Below, piece after piece: positions 1 through 13,042 of a stretch of 64,000 nucleotides of DNA. Each line of letters starts with the position of its first letter. Within the stretch, counting starts at the first letter, position 1. The notes beneath the pieces were generated by a model that had not been told where the DNA came from, made no database searches, and saw nothing but the letters and a program-made list of their open reading frames with translations. Made by a program: the position numbers and the translations under genes. Source of the DNA: Prunella strophiata (taxonomy: Eukaryota; Chordata; Aves; Passeriformes; Prunellidae); the NCBI GenBank assembly GCA_036583965.1, contig JAZBQD010000014.1, positions 63,642,395 to 63,706,394 on the forward strand, given 5' to 3'.

Positions 1-1230
1 GGTTAACTTAGATTAAAAAAATATTTCACAAAAAATGACTCATGCAACTTTGGTTAAAAACAAAAATGTCCATTTCAGAGAATGCCCAAGGAAAATTCTG
101 CTTCATGAAAGTGGACAGAAATGGTAATTTTGGAGTGAGCAAAGGAGCTTTACAAATGGCCCAAGTAATAATATTATCCTAAGAGTAAGATACATTTTGG
201 AAATTAGAATGCTGACTTGAAATTAATAAAATCCACTCCAATGCACCTACACAGAAGATGAGCAAGGAATGCTTTATCCATTTATAAAACAAATGAATGA
301 AGTTTTTTTTTTCCATTTCTCCAGATGCATTAGATTAAAAGGAGATCAAGCCAAGGAGACGGTTTCAGACTGCTAAGAGCAAATACTCCATTAAAAGCAG
401 ATTAACACTGAAAGCACAATTGTTCTACACATTTTTCTTATAGATTTTAGTGTCACCTACTAGGGTGCAAAATACAGATGATGACTGGAAATGCTAGGTC
501 AGGGAATAAAGGTGAATTCAAGGTGAGAAATGTCTTAAGAATAGAAAGAGAGAAAAAGTATATCCAGCCAGAAAATCCATAAGATGAATTGGTATGATGG
601 TGTAGTTTATGCTTTCCCCTTAGGGATAGTGTACTTACTACTAAGTAGATGATATCAATGCCAGATCTGAAATGAGAAGAGTGCTTTTGCTTTTTTGCTG
701 CAAGCAGAATTTAGCAATATCTACAGGGAAATACAAGGGTCTGGATTATATTTATTGTAAGACAGGCAAGAAATTAAAAGTGAGAAAATGTATTAACATA
801 GATTTGTGACAGCTGGATATGTAGAGAGAGATGATAGGTTTTCTAGCATTTGCATTCTTTAAACACTGTTCTAGATTAATAGGCTTCCATTGCCTAGGGT
901 TTGACATTCATAGATATTTATATTAATTTTCTCTCAAATATTTAGGGGATAGTCAAGCATTATTGAGATTTCATTTTATTGGCAGTCCAAGACCTATTTC
1001 TGAAATATTGGAATGTACTCCGTGTTTCAGGAAGAAATCACAAGACCAGAAAAACTCTCTGGCAAAGTATTTTTATGGCAATAACTGAAAAAATCTTACA
1101 GTCTAAGTAGAATTTTTAAAGTTGCTTATCTGCCTCTAGGTAAAAGGCATGCCATGTCTTTATAAATAGGGAAGAACAAGAGTGAGGAATAATACTTAAA
1201 AATAAAAAATACTAAAAACAAAAGCAGTAG

Positions 1231-1400
1231 ACAAATAGCTATTTGCATTATTCATGAATGGTCATTTGACTCAGAGGTCAGATTTTGATCTCCATCCACC
1301 AATTGTTATAGCTCAAAGAACATCAGCACACTGCAATCACAAAGTAATATGGCAGTAAAAATAAAGCCTACTGGCACTTGACAATAGTTTGGAATAATAA
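1231..1400. promoter_or_regulatory. Candidate conserved enhancer-like motif cluster
   Basis: A perfect POU octamer ATTTGCAT lies at 1241-1248, followed directly by the TTATTCATGAATGG stretch. SOX-like ATTGTTAT and a TCF/LEF-like CTCAAAG follow within about 80 bp. Such packing is common in developmental enhancers of vertebrates. This is motif-based inference only: such short motifs also occur by chance in AT-rich DNA, and conservation cannot be seen from one sequence. Confidence 0.22.
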
Positions 1401-4400
1401 AAGTGGTACAGTGATATGGCAAGTGAGGTCAATGTCTAGTTAGAAGCTGTAATTGTTTACGAGCCTGTCTGGAAAACCAGGTTTTGATGTTTATGCTCAA
1501 AGTTCTTGGTGAGCAGAGATTTGGCCAGACTGGTGGAAAAAGTAATGCTTTTTGAAAGAAGTTCAGCTTTCAGAATGGTTTCCAGCCCTTATATTTTTTG
1601 CTCATCAAGGATGAATGGCCACTAGGACTGCAAAGCAGTCCTTGGGGCTTCTGATTTAGGCATAACAAGCAGATGACAACAGAGCTGCAGATCGAGTACC
1701 AGTGATTTTAAGCTTCTTATTTTGACATGTTCTCAAATATGATTTTTCTGACCAGCCATTTAGTCAGGTTCTTTAGAAACACATACCTATTTCTCCCCTT
1801 TTTCTGTTTGGTTACAATGTTGCTTGCTTTAAGTCCAAAAAAGACTTTAACAATAATGTTGATTATTTCTGTCACCTGTGGCTCAGTAGATGGGCTTAAA
1901 CAGTTCAGTGAATGTATTTTTGGAGCCCAGACAAAACCTCAGTGGAAACAAAACTAGACATTCAAAAGTCCATGCCATGTTTATGAAGTATTTTCTAATA
2001 TTTCACATGCAATTACAGTTAGTGTCTGGCTGCCCTCTAACTTACCTGCCTCTGCTTTGTGGTTTCCCCAAGTCAATAATTTAAACATAGAAAAGGAAGA
2101 AATGTTTTTATCTCTGTCTGTTTTATGGATTTTAGGAGCTGAGTCAGTGAATTTACCAATGGGCCAGACAGGGATGTACAAAGATGAAAATAGATTTCAG
2201 ACCTGTTACTTAATTCAGGAAGCATTTGCAGGTGGTGAATATTAAATATTTTCATCTATCCTGAGTTTTACTGAACTAGAGATTACTTTTCCTTCTGTAG
2301 TGAAATTAAAACTTCAGCAATCATGGCTAGTGTAAACTGAAGTCTTGTTTATAGAAAGAGATGACCCTAAAAATTAAAATTTATTATCAGATCAATTTTT
2401 TTTTGGCCAAAGTTGAGAACTTTTGGAGGTATAGTTATATTGCTTACAACAGAATTTGAGTTTGCCATTAAGTTCAGGCATGGATCCATATCACTGTTTT
2501 TCTGAAGTATGAGGACATCCAAGTTCATTCTAATAAATAGGAAATGATTATATTTTCTTATTTTCTTTAACTGCATATGACTTGGCCGTAACTCCCTTTG
2601 CAAGAACAAATTGTTTAAATCAAATTATGGTGTGTATACCAATAGCAGTGGTAAAGCTACTTCAAAGTACGTGCAGAAAAATATCTGGCCCTCTGCCTTT
2701 TCCCCAGAGAAGATGTGGAACAGCTGTTTGGCCAGGGAGCTCCGGCCTCTCAGCCCAGAGAAACATGTAGGGATTGCTGTAAAGGTGGGACATGCCAATG
2801 CCACAATTTCTGCAACTCAGTTCTGACTTTGCCATGGCATTTGCCTGTTGCAGGAAGTGTAGATAGGTGCTTTTGGCTATCAAAATATGCCTCCTGTGTG
2901 TAGCTTAAGTACTAATATTTCCATAGTCAACATAATCTTGTGACACCTTCACCTAGGCTGCAGACATGATTGGCTAAGATTCCTCTTATAGTTAATTTTT
3001 GAGCTAGTAATAGTTAGGTTCTGGTCAAAAGGAAGGAGTAGAAAGTTTTATGGTATGAGTAATCCTTTGGTAAATATATTGTTTAAAATAGATAAATCAC
3101 TCTCTAGAAGTAATGTTTTTGTCAGTCTACAAAAGAAGTCTTGACACGAGTTAATACATGGTGTCCACACTGTAAGCTTTTAATGTTGGGTCAGATGAAT
3201 CCCAACATTTGTGCAGAAAATATTCACAGTGACTTAGAATAATTTGATGAGGCTGGAACTAAGTTGAATTAAAGATAAATGGAATTATTCTTTCACAAGG
3301 TTACACAAAATAGCTATAGAAAACCTAAGCCTGCAAGTTCAGAGAATGCAGATACTACAAGTACACATCCAGATGCCAAATGTTTTTATGGTTGTATGTT
3401 CTCTACATAGGTGCAAATGTTGGCATGCTGCTTTAAATCATCATCTAGCATAGGACATTGGCCAGGGACAGATATTTACTAACAAGCGTATAAAGCTGCC
3501 TTAGAGACAACCACCCAAGAAAATTTCAGTGGGAAATTTCTTCCTAACCCTCTACCAGATAATGGTGTGTTGATCACCCATACAATAAGGGATTGGATAA
3601 AAAGGTTTAAGTGGATGAGAATGTCACTTAACAAAGAAGGTTCACAACAATTTCCACTGGAGTTGTGATCTCCTTAGTGATCAGAGAAGAATAAAACTTA
3701 AAAAAATAAACTACTAAACTACTTGCCTATGTTTTAGTCTTGCTGTTTTGTTAATTCCTCCATGCAAACAGACATGAATACTCAGGCTTTGTATTGCTGT
3801 GATGGTGTGTTAATACTGTTATAGGACTTAATTAAATAAATAAAGTATTTGGTTGAAACAGTGATGTACTACAAACTACCATTTGCCTTCTCTAGTTGGA
3901 AGAAAGGCAGAGTTCATAGCCTTTAGTTTGGGTGAGGTGGTAGTACTAGAAATGAGATAGTGAAAACAGCTTAACTGTCCTCTATATAAAGAATAAAGTT
4001 GGTAAACAAACCCCACTTGGAAAACAAGCAGACTGCAGAGCTTTGGCAGCCTTGCTTTTGTATTATTTTTGCCTTGTGTTGTTTTTTTAATTAAATGAAG
4101 CAAGGCAGAGCATTCAGAGCATGACTCAAGCTAATGCTAAAAGTATTAAATTAGATTAGTTTGGCATTTGAGTCCCAGCAATTTTGACTCAGATTCTTGG
4201 ACTGTAAAGAAGGGAAGCCTTGAGGAATGAGGCTGAGGTCATTCCTTCTGAAAAGTCAAGTCCACATAAGCACCAACACAGAATATTCTTCTTAATGCTA
4301 TTTTTCTCTCATCCACGTGCCTTGGTTATGCAGTATGTCTTAGCAGGACAGTTTATTAGATGTATCTGCACTTAATTTGGGAGGGGAGAGCAGAGAGGAA

Positions 4401-5940
4401 ATTACAGGACATTATACACGGGGTGTGTGTAGGGCAAAGGCACTGTGCATATATAAATCCTTTGAGGATTTTTTGTGGTGCCAAGTGTCCTTTTCCAGAA
4501 TGTTTCCATCCACTGAGCCTATTCTAGCACAATATTGAGAGTTTGTGTTGCCTCTGCTCTGCTCCATACACCACAGACAGCACCAACAGGAGGCTTCCCT
4601 GAAAGGGGACACTAGCTTCATCTTAGGGCTGGGGCAGACATCTACTCTAAAAACTGTCTAGAATAATTTAAATTTTACTGCAAAGAGCCACAGCTCATAT
4701 ATTGCTAAGATCTTCTTCTGCCTGTGCAGAGACTATGTTTCTCTTTTTATTTTCCTTTTGCTTTTCTTCCTGACAGATGTGAGCTCAAGAACTGAAGTTT
4801 TAATATAAGGTGAAGAGGCAGAAACATTTAGAAAAAAACAGATGACATAAGCCTTAAAGGTTAAGTAGGTTCAGCCCCTCTGATTAAAAAAATAAAAAGT
4901 CATCTACTTTATACAGGAACATAATGACCTTTCATTTATTTACCACTGTCTGACAGCAAAACCTCTGTGCCTTCAGATATTTGCGGAGCAGAGCACCCAG
5001 CTCTGACCTCACTTCTTACTGAGACTTTCCTGTTATTCTAATGCCAATATTTACCAACCATGACTACTGATGCTTGTAAGGCCATATGATTTTTCTGCAA
5101 GGAAGTCTGTCTCATTTGGGAGGAAAATTACATTTTATTTAAAAATTTCCACTGATGTGAATAAATCTAAGTATGGATAACAAACTTTTTTGTTTTTTTT
5201 CCAAAAAAGAGAGTGCCTTAGACATATGATATATTTTTGAAATAACATCCTATCATTTCCCATGCTCCTTCCTCTTTAAATTACCTTCTAATAGGAATTC
5301 AATTTTATACTTTGGTTTGTGAAAAAAATTATTTTAATTTCTTGTATGTCAATTGTAAAGTATAGGTCATTATCAGACAGTAAGTAATAGATTTTAAGGT
5401 GTCCAGTGATGGGATTTTGCTATACTGGATAAATTTTAAGTAAATCCCTTTAAAATACCAAAGCCTAAGCTTAGTTCCACTCTATCAGAGGTGCAAGAAA
5501 AGTCTCTGCCTTTATACACAGGAGTAACAAGGAAAAAGAAAAAAGAAAAAGACATTACCTCCCACCTTTGCTCTTTGAAAGTTCACAGACCAAAGTGTTA
5601 AAGTGTTTCCTTAGTGCTCCCTCCCCAGCAGAGCTCAGGGCTGAGTCCTACTCCACAGGTCTGACTCCAAGGATGCAAAGAGTGCTACATTTCCACATGA
5701 CAGCTTCTAAACTTCCTGGCTGTAAAATGCAAATCCATAAATGCATAAGCACTGATTATGAAGTTCTGCAGCAGATATTTACTCTTCTAACAAGTTTTTC
5801 CTCTTAACAGTCACCCAGTCATGCAAGTAAAGCACTAATGAAACCTAAACTTGCAGAGTTCAGTTTTGTAGAAGAAAGATGAATTATTTATATTTTTTTA
5901 ATAAAGATGCTTTGAGAACAAAAAAGCTTGTTAAATCCTG

Positions 5941-6033
5941 GAAAGAAAAAAAGGAAAAATAAAAGAAAATAACAACAAAAATTCCACAAACAACAGCCAA
6001 CCAACCAAAACTACCAAAAACACCAACCAAAAA
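5941..6033 (+). repeat. A/C-rich low-complexity tract
   Basis: About 90 bp almost free of T and G on the plus strand, moving from A-rich (GAAAGAAAAAAAGG) into CAACAACCAACCAAAA-type sequence. It is not a regular tandem repeat. It may be a decayed simple repeat or the poly-A end of an unrecognised insertion, but no element body can be identified beside it. Confidence 0.6.
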
Positions 6034-7134
6034 GACTCATCATCACCAGTGACCATGATGGGAAACTCCATTTAACCACAGACTCTTCACCCATACCAGC
6101 ACATCAGGGTTCATCTTACTGTGTTGAAGACCAATTCTTTTTTACAACTAATATACGACTGTTGTTCTTTGCACCCTTTACAAATGATGCAGAAGTTAAT
6201 ATATTCCAAACAACATTAGTAAAAAATAAAATCTTGAAATTAGAATTAGACTATAATTATTTGTTGGGCCAGACCAAAATAAAAAAATAGCATGTGTCCA
6301 AAAATCTCAATTTGTGATAAAAGTGATTTTAAATGAGTCCCTGCAGAGCTATTCCAAGAGATTTTTGGCACATGTAGGAGGCAAGGGGTTTATTAAAGAA
6401 GGAGAAAACAATTAAAGGATTGCAGCAAGTCCACATTTGCTTCCATAAAAAATAAGGACAAAACCAAAACAAATCTTAAAGACTTAAAAACATTTAAGCA
6501 ACCCCCCCACCCCACAAGCCAATAACACCTAAAATTTAATCAAACAGTAAGACTGTGGCACATAATTCTTTCTTTGTGACTGGACTTTTAAAATAAATAA
6601 ATAAGCAAAATTGCACAGCAGCAGAAGAATGTCTTGTACGAGGAATATCTTCTTCTAAGTTGATGTTGAATATTCACTATTATAAGAATCCTGAACTAAT
6701 AAGTGACATATTTCTTACTCATTTGAGCATAAAATTTTTGCAATTTTCTACTATCACATAAGAAGAATCAACTATCAAAATTTGATAAACAATTTTAATT
6801 CCTGGAACTGTTCCTGTAAAGTTTCAAAAAATTGCCCAAATATGGCCGATGAATTTATAGTCTAACATGTATAATGAAAATTCTTCAGCTGATATTTTTC
6901 TAAATATAACTTTTACTTCTTTAAAAAAAAAAACCAAAAATGTTTTAAAATTTCATTACCATATGAATTACCAGAAATGGCATCTTTAGTCTGAGCTAAG
7001 CATGTAGCTATGACTTTCCGTCTCCTGTTCAAGGATATCTGGGATGCAGAGTTTAGGCAGCCACTCCTGACCTGTGGAGCCCCACAGTGACCCACTGTGA
7101 GCAGCCTGGAACTGAGCATGAGAAGGTGGAAGCT

Positions 7135-7151
7135 ATTTTTTTTTTTTTTTT
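7135..7151 (+). repeat. Poly-T run
   Basis: An uninterrupted run of about 15 T after CTA, at the left edge of a locally GC-richer block (about 7.2-7.8 kb). No SINE or processed pseudogene body was recognised next to it. Confidence 0.7.
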
Positions 7152-7579
7152 GTCATAACAGTCTCATGGCTACAACTCTATTTTCACTTGGGAAACTTGG
7201 ATGCAGTCCTTCCTTATCCAGCAGTTTGAAATCTGTTTCTCAGAGAAGAGGCTGCTAAGCTGTGATCTGTTCTGGAGAAGAGGAAAGCAGCCTGAGCCCC
7301 TCCTGTGCTGTTCCCTGCTGTGCTGTCAATGACACAAGGTACCAAGGACTAACAGAACTCTAATGTCACTGACAACCAGAGAACCAGCAGAAACAAAGCT
7401 CAGCTATGCACCAGCTTCCCAGTTAAAGCAGCATCCCCACCATGGTAGCCTGGCAGGGAGACCACTCAGGTGGATTGTAATTACATCAAACTCCTCTTTC
7501 CTGCTCCTGGAACCTCTTGCAGGATAGTGACTGTGTTAGTGCTCCAGAGTGCAGCTTCCTTCAGGCTGCAGGGCTCCAT

Positions 7580-7747
7580 GTGATGAACACCATGCATTGC
7601 TCTGGGTCAGTGCTGCTGAAGGACACAGCCTGGCTCAAACTAGAAATTCTGAGAGCAAGTGCAGCAGGCACAGTGGTGATGGGACACTGTGTTTTGCACT
7701 GGGTCAGTGCTGCTAAAGGACACAGCCTGGCTCAAACAAGAAATATG
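7580..7747 (+). repeat. Two imperfect direct copies, period about 97 bp
   Basis: Copy 1 (7580-7650) and copy 2 (7676-7747) share a core in which CTGGGTCAGTGCTGCT is followed by a purine and then AAGGACACAGCCTGGCTC. The well-aligned 47 bp has about three mismatches, and the match fades on both sides. A one-base length difference sits in the upstream part. The copies lie in a frame open for 109 codons (7517-7846, plus), but a period of 97 is not a multiple of three, so the copies are read in different frames. That argues against a protein repeat. Probably a local segmental duplication in GC-richer, CpG-poor DNA of unknown origin. Confidence 0.75.
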
Positions 7748-7772
7748 GAATGCAGCCTGCCTGGTCATCCAA

Positions 7773-10700
7773 CAACCCACCCTGTGCAGGTTAGCTACTG
7801 GTACTGCTGCTTAGAAAATAGTCATATAAAATTACCCAGCAACTGAGAGTCAAAATTACTCAGTTAATAGAAGAAGTGTTGTTAAATTAAGTGTAATAAA
7901 CTTTCTTTCTAAGACTTACTGCATAACCAGGAGCAGGTAGTCTCAGCACCTCTAGCTATGTTGTTCTCTGACTGACATGTACTATTTTAAAAAGTTATGC
8001 TGCACTGTGCACAAAATGAAAATACGACTCAGTAGCTTGAGAGAAAGTTAACATTCAGAAAATTACTCTTAAATTACTTAGCATTATGACAGGCAGAGCT
8101 TCAAACTTCTACACCAAAGATTATGTAAGAAAAAGCAAAAAAATGTTAAAAACCAAGATGAGATTAATAAAAATTACCTACTTTTACTTCCATTATGATA
8201 AATCCTCAGCTTGTTCCTGGAGAGATCTAAAGTGTCTGAATGCTGTGAGGTAGAAACTGTCTCCACCTACCAGGGGACTCTGCAGTGTGTCTTGTGCAGG
8301 GCTGTCCTGGGCACTGACCCATGGTGCAGGTTTGCTCCCCACATCATCAATCAAGGAGGCAATTTGAACACCAAGGTGGATGGACAGCCTCATTAACTCT
8401 CTTTCCACCAGAGCAATTTGCTAAATATAGAAGTGTACCACATTTTTTCTTTAGGAATTTTGGTTGTAAACAGAGAAACACAAAAGCCACAAGTAATGGT
8501 AAGTGTTTTCATTCTAAATTTGTGCATGGCTATTTTTAACTGAGGCAGGACTTGTTTTTTAAATGTAAGGAAGAGCTCTTTAAAGAGCCACTTTCTTATT
8601 CAGATGAACGAATGTGCAAAATAATTGCATTGACATTATTCTTCATCTATTCTGAGGGTGCACTCAAATAAAGGATTTGATTCTGGAACTGAAGTTCACA
8701 TTGAGCTAAGGAGATTTTCCCTGGGTGACCTTCTGTGCTTCATCTGGTTAATAGACCATGGAGGGTGCCTCCATTAGCTAAGCAAGTTGGATAGGAATAT
8801 TGTGCTGGTACTGATGGCTTGGGTATCAAGCCTCCAGTCCAAAAAGAGCAATCTAATAATGCCCCAAGCAAGCTATATTCAGGCAGTGTAGCACACAGAA
8901 AGAAGTCAAGAAGTCCAAGACTTTTTTAGGTAAAGAGCTCTGTGTGTTTTAAAAAGAGACACTGTATGCCTTTTACCATTTCTAAAGATTCATTGTGCTG
9001 TATGGAATGGATTTTGCTGTCTTAGGCATCAGTATTACACCTACATAATTCCAGAGTTGTGCTGGAGTTCCACTGATGCTGATGCCAAGAGATTTGGGCC
9101 CCACATCTAAAATCTGGTATATTCCTGAGAGAGAAGTTCTTAACTTCCAAGACGTGACTGTAGCTGTCTGTAAACCAGCTGTCTCTGCTGTGCTGGGCAT
9201 AGCACCATCACTGCCTGTAGAGCTACAGACACTTACTCAAAGTGAAGGTCTGATTTCCTTTTGCACTTGAGCAGAGATGAGAGCTGTTAGCCAGTGTATA
9301 AGAGGTGGGTTAGGCTATAGCAATGTTTCTTGGCTCACTAAAGGGTGTTAAATTATTTTGAAATTATAAAACCTAAATACTAGGATTTAGTACAAGTGAC
9401 ACCATGAACATTTAAGGATTCTGAGCATTATTCTGGATAAACAGAAGTTTATAGCCTGGATGACTAAACCAATCCTTTCTTATAGAAGGCGTTGCCTGAA
9501 AAAAATACTGAGAAGGAATCCCCCCATCTGGGATATATAACTACTGCACAGACATATTCCCAAGGCGAGGGTACAGACAGATGGATGCAAATCCTCTGGC
9601 TTCTTTCCCCATGAGCCTTACTCCTGACTCCAGAGGAATCTTTGCTTGAAGGCGGATTGAGCATCTGCAGAGCTACACTTTTCCTTGCAAGTAGCTGTGG
9701 AGCACAGCTCCTGCTCCAAGCAGAAGGGAAGCACATGGTTCTGCAGAATTCTCAGCTGTCCATCAACTTTTGGTTTAGGCTGGAGAATTTGGCTCTGAGG
9801 AAATGTGTTTAAGTTCATCCTATCCTCTGGTGGATAACAACAGCCATGCTTGTGTTACCTTGTGTAGTAGAGTAAATAATCACTGCAAAGCTGGCAATTG
9901 TAGTTAAGCAAAGGGCAACATTTTTAGAGAGAAGAAAAAGCTGATGACTTCCTGGCCCTGAGTTTTGTATATTTCTCTACATTTATTACTCTGTTGAAAC
10001 GTTTCCTCAAACCATAATGATGCAACACATAATCTCTTGTTCAGCTGAAACCATAGATGGCAGAGAATACAGGGAACACAGCTCTAATCAAGGAAAATAG
10101 GAGTAGACATTGGATCTGATCGGGCAGTCTGGTTATTTTATAGCTATTCTGGCCTTAAGGAAACAGATTTCTTTCCAAACAGAAACTGTTAGAGTACAGA
10201 CATTTTTTGACATGCTGAAAGTCTGCTGTGTTTGATCCTGACCAACAATCTGAATGTATATCAACAGAAGGAAAGCACACATCTGCAACAACAGGCATGT
10301 TTACAATCATTTTAATGACACCATTAGATTCTGTTTGCCAGCGTTCACTTATTTCAGACTTTTATACAAAAAACATGTGAGATAAGTTTACCACCTGTGC
10401 ACAATGGAAACAACCCATTTAAATGAATAATTTTAATGGCAAACATAGCTCAATAGTTTTCTTCTGTTCACCAGCATAATTGTAGGGGCACAATTGTGTT
10501 TACCCAGAATACACAGAGTTTTTGTGTTCCTGCAGAAAGTTTCTTTTCCATCAAGCCTAGGCTAAGAATTACTCCAAACAGTACTTAGCGTGCTTGAAAA
10601 ATACACAAACATGCTTTAAAATTGGGCCACTTTAGGAAGTTTCTCAGGTGAAAGATGGGATTAGTTTTAAATGGGAAATGCATTCTTAAAATACACCTGA

Positions 10701-11052
10701 AAACATCTACCTGATCTGTTAAGCTCTTCTGGATTTAAATGTTTTAAGAAAGTTAAAGTGCCTGTCTTTGAGGGCTTGAAATTGTTCCAACTGATGTCAA
10801 TGGGAAAATTCATGATAATTTCTAGAGAGTACAATTTAAATTCAAAGTGAATGGGTGGTGAGACACAAAAAAAAACCAGAGAGAGTGAAGATACAGTCAC
10901 AGCAGATGCAATAAATTCCTTATTTTTTTTTAGTTAAGATAAATACATACACCCACATCCTCCTCACTCAGAACCTCATTGTACTGTTACTAAATATACC
11001 CACAACTCAGGAATCAACTCTGCCTTATTGTGCAAGATAATCAAAGGACAAA
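7773..11052. other. Gene-free unique stretch
   Basis: No coding exon or repeat family recognised. GC-richer patches around 8.2-8.4, 9.0-9.25 and 9.5-9.8 kb produce overlapping frames of 60-90 codons on both strands. Having such frames on opposite strands at one place is typical of chance open frames in GC-richer DNA. Nothing regulatory stands out. Confidence 0.65.
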
Positions 11053-11054
11053 AC

Positions 11055-12006
11055 AAAAAAAAAAAAAAATGTGTCAGACATAAAAAAAAAAAAAAAAAAA
11101 AAAATTAGCTTCATGTCTATGAAGGTGTTTAATTCTCATCAACAGGATGGATATTTATAGTCTAATCATTACACATGTAATTAGCACTCCTAGAGAGAGA
11201 ACAGAACAGGGGATAACAGGTGATATTGCTGAGATGTTAGAAGAGGTTGTGTGCTACACAGTCCAGCCTTTTATGTAAGGGAAAATCATGATACTAATCC
11301 ACAGTCCAGATCTGTGCTATTGCTTTGCACAGGGGCTCTAAAGAAAACCTTTGCAACACAAAGAGCAGTGGTGAAGGTGTGAACTGCACACAGGCCACCT
11401 GCCCACATCAGCTTGTATCTGTGCAAGAGAATTCAGCTGGAATCAGAACTGTACTAACATCTGGGCTCTGTTAATCTATGCATGATTTAACACCCTTTTC
11501 AAAAGGAACTTCATTGTCTGCAAAGATGGGGTTCAAAATGCGTGTAAAATAGTCATGGATTGATGCTTCCACCCAAAAACTGTGGGATTTAAAACCGCAA
11601 CAGAATAGAATAGACAAAGAAAATTAGGTAAAACACAGCTTTTTTTTTTTTTTTTTTATTTTTCAGTTTAAATAAATGAAGTTCAGTGAGAAATTCTGAG
11701 GTTTGGGGTTTGGTTTTGCTTTTGCATTTCTTTCAATCTTTTTTTTGATTTTTTTTAATTGCTGGAAAATATTATAAGTTTTCAATGTCCATTGAAAAAT
11801 TCAAAAGGAACAAGCCCCCCTTTACCTTATACAAACTATGTTTATTAAAGCCAGGCTAAGAAAATAAAAGAATAATTCTAGACCTTTCTTCACATGAAAC
11901 TGAAATTCCTTTTCTTACTGCCTCTTGTATTATCTTACATTCCTAGCAACTAACTTCTTCTACATCCCAGGTGTGATTCCATCTTTTTTTTTTTTTTTTT
12001 TTTTTT
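11055..12006. repeat. Cluster of long A/T homopolymers
   Basis: Four long homopolymers lie within 1 kb: A15 at about 11055-11069, A23 at 11082-11104, T18 at about 11640-11657 and T23 at 11984-12006. The first two are A-runs and the last two T-runs, so the interval has an inverted arrangement of poly-A ends. No retroelement body can be read between them. They may be independent slippage products or the tails of decayed insertions. Confidence 0.6.
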
Positions 12007-12760
12007 ACTTAAATAATGTCCATGATAAATGCAAAATGGAATTTTACAGTTTTGTTAAGAATCCTAGTGAAAACTGACTGTGAATCTTACAGTAGTAAAA
12101 CTACTCTTTAAAATATAATTAAATACTGATCAAATAGTCCATGTAATTTTAAATTTGTGTCATTAAATGCAGCAAATAGCTACTGATAGTTACATTTACA
12201 AACCATTTCTCAAATCATAGTATTATTTAGCTTTTTGGACTATATGGTGTCTCAGAAATGTCAGGGGCACCTTTTCAGCAAAGCATTTAATTGCACAATT
12301 ATGTGTGTTTTAAGTACCACTGAGGTATTTGAAAATGAATTAAAACAGGGTTTAAACATGTAATTACATTTAAGCATAGAGTTAAGCACAATATTGAGCT
12401 GGGCTCTTTAACATTTCTAGTTTCCAAACAATCAGTAAGTCACTCTAAAGTATTTAAGGATGTTCTTTCTTATTTCACAGGTGGGTAGTTAAATAAAATG
12501 GACTTTTTTTTTTTCTTCAGGCTGTTTTAAGTTATTTTTATAAGAAGAATTTTATATGCACTTCACTGAGCAAGTTCAGCAAGCTGATCTCTGACACATG
12601 CAGTGTGTAAGCCAGGTGCTCATGTTTGCCTGCTTACCATGAATGCATGATTTGTTAAGAAGCTGGAGTGCCCATCACCACCTCACATGCTGTAAATGTT
12701 ACAATGCAAATAAGTTAAAGTTCTGCAGTCAGTTTCTCACTACACCATTTTTTAATTAGT

Positions 12761-13036
12761 GCCAATGGTCTCTTGTCCTGCCACAAGGCAACGAAGAGCC
12801 TGACTCTGTCTTCTTCACTCCCCCAGTCAGTCATTCAGTCAGGCAAGGTCTCCCTGAGCCTTTACTTCTCCAGGCTAAACAACCCCAGCTCTCTCAGCAC
12901 CATCAAATGACAGCCCAGCCTCTTAATCACTTTGTAGCCCTTCCCTGGCTTTTCTCCACTTTATGAGTATTTTTCTTGCACCAGGGAGGCCAGCACTGCA
13001 CCCAGCATTCCTGATAGGTCTCACCAGTGTCAAGTA
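12761..13036 (-). mobile_element. CR1 LINE, 3' part of an old copy
   Basis: Read on the minus strand this matches the 3' untranslated and terminal part of avian CR1. Landmarks on the plus strand are the complements of the usual CR1 text: a CTCTTGTCCTG start, CTCCAGGCTAAACAACCCCAG, CCCTTCCCTGGCTTTTCTCC and CTCACCAGTGTCAAGTAG. The last roughly 250 bp of the CR1 3' end, including the 8-bp terminal repeat, is missing here. The element continues without loss at 13356 beyond the inserted LTR. The divergence looks high, so it is an old, inactive copy. Confidence 0.88.
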
Positions 13037-13042
13037 GAGGGG
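13037..13042 (+). repeat. Target-site duplication, left copy
   Basis: GAGGGG directly before the TG end of the LTR. The same six bases follow the LTR at 13350-13355. Removing the LTR and one copy restores an uninterrupted CR1 reading, CAAGTAGAGGGGAACAATC. Confidence 0.85.

Larger units (their letters stand above)
1..7134. other. AT-rich gene-free stretch
   Basis: No exon, RNA gene or retroelement is recognisable here. Open frames stay at or below about 80 codons, are scattered over both strands and lack any family signature. The sequence is CpG-poor and mostly unique-looking. The only internal items worth listing are the octamer/SOX-like cluster near 1.23 kb and the A/C-rich low-complexity tract near 5.94-6.03 kb, both entered separately. 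Consistent with intergenic or intronic DNA. Confidence 0.7.
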
